Shown: positions 33,860-44,735 of the stretch, piece by piece
How the letters are laid out: each line of letters opens with the position of its first letter
Position numbering within the stretch: position 1 is the first letter of the stretch
Assembly (NCBI RefSeq): GCF_002878395.1
Contig: NW_025892535.1
Coordinates: 23,587 to 87,586, forward strand
From: Capsicum annuum
Lineage: Eukaryota > Streptophyta > Magnoliopsida > Solanales > Solanaceae
Direction of reading: 5' to 3'
Length of the DNA stretch: 64,000 nt
The notes under the pieces: generated by a model
What the model was told of the DNA's origin: nothing
What the model saw: the letters and a program-made list of their open reading frames with translations, nothing else
Database searches by the model: none
Made by a program: the position numbers and the translations under genes

Positions 33860-36800
33860 CCTTCGGCTGAATCTGAGTTTGTGGAGAAAAGATAAGGATA
33901 CTTGGTGCGCATGTCGGCTTCTGCTTCCCAAGTAGCGCCCTCAATGGACTGATTTCACGACAAAACTTTGACCAAGGGACCTTATTTGTTCCTTAGTCTA
34001 CGGATCTGATGATCAAGGATCTCTAATGGAGCTTCTTCGTATGAGAGGCTATTCTGAATATCTACGCTTTCTAGAGGAACTATAATAGTTGAATCACCCA
34101 TGCACTTCTTCAATAAGGATACATGGAATACAAGATGAACTGAGGAAAAGTGCGGGTAGCTCAAGGTCATATGCTACCTTCCCAACATGACTCAATATTT
34201 AGTATGGGCCTACGTATCAAGGACTAAGCTTCCTCTTTTTGCCAAATCTCTTTACCCCCTTCATGGGTGAAACTTTTAAATACATAAGGTTATATACTTC
34301 AAACCTTCAAACACCATATCTTGTCCAATCAAAGAGGCTTCACCCACTTTGAACCAATTGACAGGAGATCTATATCTCTTCCCATAAAGAGTCATGAATG
34401 GGGCCATTTGAATACTAGCATGGTAACTGTTATTATGGCTGAACTCAATCAACGACAAATGCTCATCCCAACTACCTTTGAAATCAAGAAAACATACCCT
34501 CAATATATCCTCTAGAGTCTGAATGGTTCTTTCTGTCTGACCATCTTTCTGCAAATGAAAAGATGAACTAGGATGAACTTGGATACCAAGACCCTTATGA
34601 AAGGCTTTCCAAAACTGAGAGGTAAGCTAAGTACCCCTATCAAAGATGATAGATGAAGGAACACCATGCAATCTAACTAACTCTCTAATAGACAACTTAG
34701 CATAATCTTCAACTATGTAGGACGTGTGAACTGGCAAGAAATGTGCTTAGTCAATTTGTTTACAATAACCCAAAACGAATCATGTTGGCGACCCAAATGG
34801 GGTAGTCTAGTTACGAAGTCCATATTCACCTCTTCCTACATCTAAGTGGGGATACCAAATTCCTACAAGGTGCCACCTAGTCTTTGGCGCTCTACCTTAA
34901 CCTGTTGACAAGTTCCACACTTGGCTACAAATTCTTCTATATCTATCTTCATACACTCTACCAATAGACTTCCCGCAAGTCGCGGTACATCTTAGTGGAT
35001 CTCAAATGAATGGAGTAGCTCGCACGATGTGCTTCCGCCATAATCTGCTACCTCAAATCATCAACACCTGGAACACATAATCTACTCTGGTACCTCAACA
35101 CATCATCTCCCCTTTAGAAGAAAACCTCTACCTTTTGGTCTTTAACTAAACCCTTTAGTTTGACCAAACTAAGATCCTTATCCTACTTCTTTTTCACTTT
35201 TGAAACTAAAGAAAATTTGGAACTACTCTGGACCCAAACATTCCCTTCAGCTAAATCAACCAACCTCACACCCAATCTAGCTAACCGGTGAACTTCCTAT
35301 ACTAGTTCTTTCTTATCATCCTCTATATGAGCAACACTATCCATCAACAATTTACTAAGGGCATATGCTACTACATTGGCCTTGCCCAGATGATAAAACA
35401 TACTCATGTCATAATCCTTCAATAATTCTAACCACCTTCTCTGACAAAGATTCAACTCTCTCTAAGTAAAAAAATACTGAAAACTTTTATAATCTGTAAA
35501 CACGTCAACATACACCCCATAAAGAAAGTGCCTCCGCATTTTCAATGCAAACACAACAGCAGCTAACTCAAGATCATGGGTAGGGTAGTTATTTTCATGT
35601 GGTTTAAGCTATCTAGAGGAATAGGCTATGACCTTAGCTCTCTACATCAATACACAACCAAAACCAAATCTAGAGGAATCATAATACACAACGAACCCAT
35701 CCATGCTATCAGGTGTGCTAATAATGAGGCTGAAGTGAGTCAAATCTTCAACTCCTAAAAATTCTCCTCACAAGAATCTGACCACTGGAACTTAAATTTC
35801 TTTTGGGTCAATCTAGACATATGAGACTCAATAAACAAGAAACCCTCAATGAAACATCTATAATAGCTAGCTAAACCCAAGAAACTTCGAATATCTGATG
35901 GAGAAATAGGTCTAGGTCAGTTTTTTACTGCTTTTGTCTTTTAGGGATCAACTCTAATACCATCACGGGATACAATATGATCGAGAAAAGCTACTTACTT
36001 TAGCCAAAATTCATAATTGCTAAATTTGGCAAACTGGTGATCTCTAAGAGTTTGCAATACAATTCTAATATGGTCTGCATGATCATCCTCACTACGAGAG
36101 TAGACAAGAATATCATCGATAAAGACTATGACAAACATGTCCAAATACTATTTAAACACTCTATTTATTAAGTCCCTAAAGTTTGCGGGGTATTTGTTAG
36201 TCAGAAGACATGACTAGGAATTCAAAATAACCATAACGGGTTCTGGAAGCTGTCTTTAGAATATCACATTCCCTTACTCTAAGATTATGATAGCCGAATC
36301 TATGCTCTATCTTTAAGAAGTAACTTGCACCTTAGAGTTGATCAAATAAATCATCGATTCTAGAAAGAGGATATTTGTTTTTGACTATGACTTTATTCAA
36401 CCAACAATAGTCAATGCACATTTGCAAAGAACTATCTTTCTTTTGCAAGAATAGGATGGGAGCGCCCCATGGAGAAACACTTGGCCTTATGAAAACTTTG
36501 TCTAAGAGATCTTTGAGTTGCTCTTTCAACTCTTTAAGCTTGGCTTGAAATATATGATATGGAGGAATGGAGATAGGCTGAGTATCTAGGAGAAGATCTA
36601 CCGAATTCTATTTCCCTATGGGGAGGTACCCCTAGCAAATCTTTGGGAAAGACATTAGGAATCTCATTGACTACACTAATAGACTGAACTATTAGAGCCT
36701 TAGACTTAGAGTCTTTGACTCAAACAAGATGATAGATAAACTTTTTGGAGATCAACTTTCTGGCTTTAAGGTAGGATATGAAATGACTCTTGGGAGACAC

Positions 36801-37180
36801 TGAATTACCTTCCCACTCAAAGATTTTCATATTTAGAAAATGAAACTTCACCACTTAGGTGTGACAATCTATAGATGTATAACAAGAATGGAATAGATAC
36901 ATACCTAGAATAAGGTCAAAGTCAATAATATCTAATTCTATTAAGTCTGCTAACATGATCTTATGAAGGACAGTGATAGGACACTTTCTATAGATCTGTT
37001 TAGCAACAACTGACTCACCCACTAGGGTAGAAACCAAGAAGGGATCAGGAATCTTTTTAAGACCTATTTCAAAATTCACTAAAACTAATGGGTTCACATA
37101 ATAGAAACTCAACCTGTGTTCTAACAACACATAAATATCAAGATGAAAGACACAAAGCATACTAGTAACAACATCTGGGA
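33860..37180 (-). pseudogene. B pol (protease to chromodomain-like tail)
   Basis: Minus-strand order: protease 36855-37160, whose active-site segment reads LLEHRLS so the Asp-x-Gly triad is gone, but DFDLILGM is kept near 36910; RT N-part 36332-36529 ([18 protein letters not shown]); RT palm with intact [10 protein letters not shown] near 36100-36130; RNase H about 35500-35760; integrase with catalytic-Glu segment DGQTERTIQTLE in 34276-34554; C-part 33982-34170 (HLVFHVSLLKK) and the chromodomain-like end to about 33870. Numerous stops and frameshifts. It is the same family type as C and H. Confidence 0.9.
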
Positions 37181-37329
37181 GCTCTCCTGCTCCTGATGGG
37201 ATGGTAAAGCATAGAATAGATTCTGGCGTTCACCACTATTGATACTAGATGGTGCGTCTTTAGGAGGGACTAAGCGACGTAGAGGAGGTGGTGCACTAGT
37301 AACCTGAGTCTAGGGATAAACATCCCTGT

Positions 37330-38106
37330 TTCCCTGTTTAGCATGCGGACACTCTTTAAATTCTATGTCTGAACTTACCAAAACTATAACAACCCTTCTG
37401 TCCTAATATGAACTCACCAGGATGATTCTTACCATACTTAGCATATAGAGGATAACTGGTTTTCCACTCACACTATTCTGAGATCTATACATAAAAGTCT
37501 TACCCCACTGCTCCTGCCTAGATCTGGGAGTGGGAGCACTAGCTGAAAATGGTGCTGGCATAGATGACCAATTTTGAAAATATGAATAATCTCCCCCTCT
37601 AGACCTAGTCTGGCCATACTTAAACTGCCCGATTCTAGCCTTCTCATTACTTCTATCTCTTACCTTTAACTTCTCTACCTCAATCTTCTAAACATAAATG
37701 ATCAACCTAGCAAGGTCCATGTCTCCAATAAGCATGGCATTCCTACACTCCTTGACTACTAAACCAGATACTCCAGTAAAAAACTTACTCATACTTGCCC
37801 TAGGATCAACCATCGTATTAGGGGCATACTTAGAAAACTAATTGAACTTAAGGAAGTACTCATTCACTATCATCAATCTCTGCCTTAAGTTCACAAACTC
37901 CTCTATCTTAGCTTCTCTCATTTCATACGGGAAGAACCTATCTAGAAGAGCATTATAAAATACTTTCCAACTCATAGGAGCTACATTCTTACCTCTACCA
38001 TTATTCCATATAACCACCCGATCATATGCTACATCTTTTAATCTATAGGATGCTAACTCTACACTCTCCTCTTTAGAAACATGCATAATCTGGGTGATTT
38101 TTTCAC
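37330..38106 (-). pseudogene. B gag, second part
   Basis: It continues the capsid interrupted by E: 37838-38086 (a SVELASYRLKDVAYD segment, then FYNALLDRFFPYEMREAK and NLRQ). A basic linker follows, then a zinc-knuckle remnant near 37340-37385 ending ECPHAKQGN, in which the first Cys pair is no longer clear. Its right edge is the TSD CTCAT (38107-38111) of E. Confidence 0.8.
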
Positions 38107-38289
38107 CTCATTGATGTGTCAGCAAAAACTAACACATTTAATGCTTTTTAGCTCAAAATAATTTTGGATTCTAAAGAAACTCTTGTTGTTTTGATGTGTT
38201 TGCTCATGATTTGCAGAAAAAGGCTGAAGAAATGAGAATAAACAATAATGGAGTAAAAGAGTTAAAAATCTGAACAAAATAGAAGAAAA

Positions 38290-38635
38290 TATGGCTGACG
38301 ACCTTTGTGATAAGTTGTTAGCCTCGTGATAGCCTATCAGCATTGGCGTCAGCCTTAACCAGGGAGTTGCAGTTTGAGGAGCAGTTTTGATGATGTCGGT
38401 GATGTGGCATCAAAGTTGTGATAAGGCGTCAAGAATGGCGTCAGCCTTAAGCAGAAAGTTAGAAGGGGAAGAAGATATCTGACGACGTTAGTGATACGCC
38501 GTCAGATCCCTAATACATCATCAGCCACATCATCAGCCTAAGATAGAACCTGAAGGCAACTGAAGCCTCTCTAACGCCATCTGTGATAGGGCATCAACTT
38601 TTAGACGCTGCGTCAGCCTGGGCATCACTTATTCC
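38290..38635 (+). repeat. GC-rich palindromic block of LTR E
   Basis: CGTCAGCC, GTGATA and GGCGTCA words recur about a dozen times. The wording is very close to a block in solo LTR G (56025-56080), which belongs to a different lineage. Confidence 0.65.
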
Positions 38636-38683
38636 CAATAATTTTATTAATTTTGTTATTTTATTTCCTTAATTAGTATTTAG

Positions 38684-38690
38684 TATAAAT
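38684..38690 (+). promoter_or_regulatory. Candidate TATA box of LTR E
   Basis: TATAAAT, 570 bp into the LTR and just after the GC-rich block. There is no second copy to compare because that part of the 3' LTR is deleted. Confidence 0.35.
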
Positions 38691-39618
38691 TGCATCTTTT
38701 AGGGTTTTTGATAAAATTAATAATTCATCTATCATACATCAACTCTAAGAGGAGAGACACGTATTTTTTCTCTCTTTCATAAAATATTCTTGTGTTTTCG
38801 TATCAACTATTTTTGGGGTTTCTACCTTGTGATTAAATCGGAGGAACTACTTGTTGTTTTCTACCCATTCATAAGTTTATCATTATAATCATAAATTCAA
38901 CTTTTTATTTCGTTCATCAAGTCAAGAGCGGCTAATTTCATTAACCGGAGTTATGGGATCCATGGATTAGGGTTTGATATGATACTAGGTGTTTAACGGA
39001 TTCAAAGAGTAGTAAAACATCTTGAGATTCTATTGTTTTAACTAAAATCTATTGGTTGCAAACATTAGGTTATGCCTTAGGTTTTATTTTCTTCTAACGG
39101 AGAAATAGACTAGAGGACGTGAATTATCAACAGGGACTCGGAAGCTACCAACCTTTTGCTTAATGATTAATGTCGTAACTGGATTAATCTACCTGAGATA
39201 ACATCCTATTGGAAATAGATAATTTATCTAAGTTAAAGAGAATTAGATAATAAATTGTTTGGTGAGGTCAAGAGACAAGTCAGATAGTATAATCGTCACG
39301 GATATTATGTTGTTCTACTCATTCCAAGAATCTCTAGCATTACCTAGTATCTATCAATTTTCGAAATCGTTGGTGAATATAGCTCCGGTTTCCCATTTAT
39401 CTTGATTACAAACACTGAAGTATTGAAAGTGATATTTAACACACCGTGAACTTAAACCCCCATCTTTCGGAAATACTAAACTACCAGTAAAATCTTTCGT
39501 AAACAAATCGAAGTTCACACCCTATTCTCTGTGGGATTCGACCCCAACCTAGTTGGTTTTTATATTGACAACGATCGCTTACACCCATTCAAGAGTGTAA
39601 TTTAAGTGTTATTAAAAA

Positions 39619-39635
39619 TGGCATCATTGTCAGAG
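39619..39635 (+). promoter_or_regulatory. E primer-binding site (Asp-tRNA type, decayed)
   Basis: TGGCATCATTGTCAGAG four bases after the LTR. From general knowledge, Athila-type elements use TGGCGCCGTTGCCGGGG, complementary to tRNA-Asp. The differences are mostly C to T or G to A. Confidence 0.65.
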
Positions 39636-39779
39636 AATAATTTAGTGTATTGAGTTAATTTGAAATTTTAGCTTACTTGCTTGAATTCAAACTTGTAAAT
39701 ATTTGTTGTGATTTTCTTCGTTTCATGTGTTAGATAGATTTTCTTTATTTTTGTTTATTTCTTACTATGGCATTATAGA

Positions 39780-40800
39780 ATGAATGTAAGTTTGATGGTT
39801 GAAAATCTTATCTGAATGATCCATGTCTATATTTTAATGCACCCCACTTTTGGTAAGATTGTAGATATGCTCCCCGGAGAGAGATGCGTGCACCATCTCC
39901 ATCCTATTGGGAGTATAATTGTTCTTTATATGGTGGTCAAGATGGACATTGAAGTGATTTCTCAAATGCCCCCTCCCCCTATTGTGCTAACCCAAGTTCT
40001 AGTTTTTCTTATGAGTATGACAGGTCTTATGGTCAAGAAAAGGAAGAACAAAGCACTGGAAAGAATGACATTGAAGCTATGCTTCAACTAATGTTGGATC
40101 GTACAGACACAATGAATGATACCATATGTGACATACGTCAAGACATTAGGGAATTTAACGAGGGAAGAGACAGGATAGAAGAGATGGATATCGAGGTCAA
40201 TCATCCAAAACACTATTCTATATTATGGTTAGATGATATCTTGTCTGTGGAATCATTTAACATAATGGATGAGTGTGAAGATGAGGAGCAAGAACCCTAT
40301 ATCGATATTGTGCTTGATGTTGAGTAGACCTTAGATATTTACCAACCAACCGAACCAACAAAGAGGGATGATGCCAAGATTGAGGAAATGGTGCTAGAGG
40401 CAAAAGAAGAAAACAAGCCAATCTCTTATGAAGACTCTAGCCCAATTAAAAGTGAAAATGTTGAGAAGATAAGTAAAAATGAGTGTGTAGAGGATAGAGT
40501 AAATTTTGACGTAGGATTTGTTAGGCCACACTCGAAGAATTTTTCCACATTATGTTTAGATGATATCTATTTGTGGAATCATCTAAACTAGTGGAAGACT
40601 GTGAAGATGAGGAACAAGAATCCTATATTCTTTATTTTACACTTGATAAACAACATAAAAACACACCTCACATTAAGGTCGATTTGTTTACCATGCATTA
40701 TTCATTACTCAGCTTCTTAATCTTTGTACCACCTCCTTATGAGCGAGGCAAGAAGATGGACTCTAAGTTGGGGGTGAAATTCATATCCTCAAGGTAGAGG
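39780..40800 (+). pseudogene. E acidic gag-like remnant with internal duplication
   Basis: Three partly overlapping open stretches (39816-40091, 40079-40327, 40388-40591) encode a fragment with no enzyme motif. It begins with a Tyr/Asn/Pro-rich part and becomes strongly acidic (EMDIEVN, DECEDEEQEPYID). A segment of about 90 bp at 40218-40305 recurs at 40537-40628 (LDDI, CEDEEQE). It is probably gag or leader-derived, but I cannot assign a function. Stops at 40325 and 40589 break it. Confidence 0.5.
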
Positions 40801-40816
40801 AAAAAACTGAGTTGGG

Positions 40817-40863
40817 TCATGCCGCGACGTTAAACTAGGCACTTCTTAGGAGGCAACCCAAGG
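40817..40863 (+). other. Conserved non-coding block of Athila-like elements
   Basis: The phrase GCCGCGACGTTAAAC followed by CTTCTTAGGAGGCAACCCA resembles a block that I recall downstream of coding sequence in many plant Athila elements. Its function is unknown to me. Confidence 0.55.
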
Positions 40864-40979
40864 TAATTTGTTATTTGTATTTGTATTATGTGATTGACAT
40901 CAGATCTTCACACCCATGGTGCCACAAGTATATTTCTAACTCTCTTGTTGTGATTTGACGTGTTGGGAACAATGCATGA

Positions 40980-41445
40980 TATTAAGTTGAGGGTGGGGAT
41001 ACTTGTGGGTGTTGATGTCCTCCTGGGGTTTTTGTTGTCGTGCCTCTTTTTCCCGGAGTCTTGTTCCTAGTAGAGCCGGCATGTTTAGGCGTATTATGTT
41101 TGTTTTGTGATGTGTTATGGTTAACTAGAGAAAAATAAGTATCTAGAGTAGATGACATATTTTTGTTGATTTTTAAGACTGATAAACACCTCTCCATTGG
41201 TCTATTTTATAAATACGTGATTTGCATTTCCATGTGGTAGTTGTGTGAATTGCATTTATGTGTAACCACTGTGCATCTTGTTATGGAATTAAGTTTTAGT
41301 TTCTTGATAATCACTGCTAATAATTACATGAACTGGATGAGTAGTAGCTGGTAATACACTTGTGTGCCATGTGTGTGTGAGATCTTACTCAGTTCCCTTT
41401 GAACTGCCGAATCTAGAACTTGCCCAGTTCGTCTTACCTTAGTTG
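40980..41445 (+). other. E 3' untranslated region with purine tract
   Basis: TTAAGTTGAGGGTGGGGATA at about 40982-41001 looks like the G-rich tract seen near the end of Athila-like elements. The following 440 bp are non-coding. The first ~1.3 kb of the 3' LTR should come next but is missing: LTR homology resumes only at about 41446. Confidence 0.5.
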
Positions 41446-41460
41446 AAAGTGATACTTAAC

Positions 41461-44400
41461 TGTAACGCCTCGATTTTCTAAATCGAAATGCTACATGGTG
41501 CTCATGACCCCAAAGGACTACAAGCTAACCCATGACCGATATCTATACTTGTAAACTACATAATATCTCATAAAATATTAAGAAACATGAATTGTAACGC
41601 CATAAGGTTCAATACTAATACATATTTGAAAAATATGGTATAACAATGCCAAAAAGGAACATAAATAATAAAGTCTGAATATCTAATCTGACATCTAGTC
41701 TGAAAGCTTCTAACTGAACTGAATAAGGAGTTGATGGGACATGTCCCCAACTAACTCCAACTACTGAAATAAAGTGAAAATTGAAATAGAAATGAAATCA
41801 TCATGTCCTCGAAGAATGAGGACTCACGTCTAACTCTAAATGCTGATCTTGGAATCTACTGCTGATTTGGAGCTCATGCCTCTGAACGTATGGTGTAACA
41901 TAAAAGAAAGCACTATAGCGCAAATGCATCAGTACGTCTGAATGTACTGAGTATACGAGTGAGGTAGGCTAAATGCAAAGGGTTAAATGCATAGATAATA
42001 CTGACCGATATTAACGTGAGAGTACATACATGCATACGTAACTGTGACTGAACTCGTGGAGATACGGACTACTGAGTCTGAATACTGATAACATGAGTGT
42101 ACTGATAATAAGATTCTGAAAGACTGAGTTTACTGATATTGATAGGTAAATCACTAATAAGTGATGGATCTGATACTATATTACGGATATACTAAGAGAC
42201 TAATATTGTATTACTGATAAATGAATGATTGTTTCTGATAGTTCGAATTTTGAAGAACTAGTCTGATTGACTGTATCTGACAGTCCTGAAGCTGAGTAAT
42301 GATAGAATGAGTTCTAAAAACTTTTATGATTGATAGCATAAGTGATTGTATCTGACAATCCATAAATCTAAAGAAAACTATATGAGTTCAATTCTATTTC
42401 TGAGTTGACTGTATCTAACAGTCCTGATATACTAAAATCTGAAGAATTATCTAAGTTCTTTACTGAGACTGGGTAGCTATAGCTGATAGTCCTAAAATCT
42501 GTAACTGAAATTGTGGGAAGTAGTTATCTAACCGACATGCCCCAAATACTCTATAATAACTAAGCTGGGGTCCAATCTCTGCCCCGACTGGAGGGGTGTC
42601 AATACTGCGCCACTGGTAAGAACAGCTGTGAGAACCCTATACTAGCAGATACTCAATGAGAATGGTGGGAACCCTAAACTGATGGGTTAAGCAACCTTAT
42701 CAACCCTAATCTGATGGGTTAAGATGTCTCAACCTACACTGGCTACGTAGTTCTGGAACACAAGGATGACTATTAAGAATCACACCCTAAACTGGTGGGT
42801 GAGTTCCCATCCTTGGGTTCGCTCGGTGCTAACTTCTACTACCATCTGAAGGAAACTGAACTAAATAACTAAGCTGAACTAAATAACTAAACTGAACTAA
42901 TTAGCTGAACTTATACTGATTAACTGGACTGATACTAGTGGTATTATTTAGCAGAGCTAAACTAAGTTTACTGGATTCCAATGACTGGTGGAATGTACTG
43001 AGTTTTGAGGACTGGTTGAGATTACTGAAGTTACTGAGATTGACTGTGAATACTGAGGTTGCTGAGGTTACTGAGCACTGAGAATACTGAGATTACTAGA
43101 CTACTCAGATTACTGAGATTTCTAGACTACTGAGATTACTGAGATTTTTGAGTTTTCCTGAGTCACATGACTGACTGAATTCTATAGATCATGGCTTGAC
43201 TGAGAGTATTATGAAAACATGACATGGATCTAGACACACAGCTATATTTTTTGGGTACAAGTACCCCCAGGACTCGATGGAAGGAAACTGACACAACTTG
43301 AATTTCTTGAGTACACGACCATCAATAACAATTCATAATACATGAGTGGCGGATTTCATGAAGTACATGGTCATCATAATATCTATCATGAATAGGAATG
43401 CTTATAATCAATTCATAAATCTCATATTCTAATATCATGGGCATTCCGACAACATATACTATTCATAGCAAGGGCATGGAAACCATTCAAGCATAAGGGA
43501 ACGGCAACATGTAACATTTAGTTCATATTGTTATGATTTGGGGATATTAAACTTCATTTATTTATTCAACATCTCAAACATGGTAGGAAAAGCATGAATA
43601 TAATTCGCATACATAATTCATATTTTCATCATCATACATGCTTCATGCCACTACCATAAGAATACATAATTAGCATGGAAATTCATATTGAAGTGTATAG
43701 CTAACATGGACTTGTCATGTGAATATCATGGAATCATGTAAATAGGAATTTCTAGCATCCTAGGCATTTTATCAAACACTTTGCATGCATTCTTTAAGGC
43801 ATAGGTGGATTTTATACTTGCATTATATTAAACCATCCAAAGTTCATGATTTTCAACCAAAAACCATATATATTTCATGAAAACATCCTTAGATATCATC
43901 TTGAAACTTAAACACCATCATCAACATGTACATATTCATATCACCAAAAAAAGTTTACAAAACAACATTTAAAAGCTTGATTCTTGAGCTCTATGAACGA
44001 ATTGAATCCATAGATGAACACTACGCATACCTTGGAAGGGAGGTTCTTGATGATTGATGGAGGAATTTCCTTGAAATTGGATCTTCAAGCTTAATTATGC
44101 AACCCTAGTTGTTTTTCTCCTATGGTGCTCTTGGATGATGAGCTTTGAGATGTTAATAGGGTTGTAATGTGTTTAGAAGCTATATATTTTGTAGGTTTAA
44201 GTCTAGGGACGTGTAAGTAGTGTTAAAAGACTTAATTGCCCTCAAAATAACTCAAAACGGAGTATTTTTGGCATTGGAACTGACTTAGGCGGTGCCTAAC
44301 CAATCGCCTAAGTTTGGTTGGGCGGCGCCTAACCAATCGCCTATCATTACTATCTCTCACAAAAATGGGCATAACTTTTTGCTCAGGTATTGGATTAAGG

Positions 44401-44722
44401 CGAAATTAGTATCGTTGGAAAGCTAATTCAATTATCTACAATTTTGTGAGTATAAATATGCAGAAATACCACATTAAAATCGAGTTATACTTATTCAAAG
44501 ATGACCCTTGTAAAATCAAACACTAAAATTTGATGGATTCAAAAACTCTTAGCTTGTATTACCTTAAGTGACTCATATGAACATGCTTAATGTGTCATAA
44601 GCTATCTTATATCTAGGATACTCATTGTAAGTCATGCACTAAAATTCTAATTACAATATAGGAGGTTTCATACGTAGGAAAAATGGTTTATATCCTTGCT
44701 TAGAAACATATGATGTATTACA
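41461..44722 (-). repeat. F 3' LTR
   Basis: On the plus strand it begins TGTAACGCCTCG and ends GATGTATTACA. It contains hairpin words at 42269, 42344 and 42407, an ACTGAGATT tandem (43027-43165), a candidate TATA (44181-44190, minus) and a GC-rich block (44280-44345). Confidence 0.9.
43027..43165 (-). repeat. ACTGAGATT tandem repeat, F 3' LTR
   Basis: Short units based on ACTGAGATT, grouped into higher units of about 27-28 bp that also contain CTAGACTA. The 5' LTR array (49075-49255) is longer. Confidence 0.75.
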
Positions 44723-44735
44723 ATATCTCCCCCTT
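44723..44735 (-). promoter_or_regulatory. F polypurine tract
   Basis: The minus strand reads AAGGGGGAGATAT, identical to the tract of C. Confidence 0.85.

Larger units (their letters stand above)
38112..39614 (+). repeat. E 5' LTR
   Basis: About 1,503 bp. It contains a GC-rich block with GTGATACGCCGTCAG-type words (38290-38635) and a candidate TATA box (38684-38690). Its last 175 bp match 50825-50997 with about 13 differences (93%). Confidence 0.85.
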
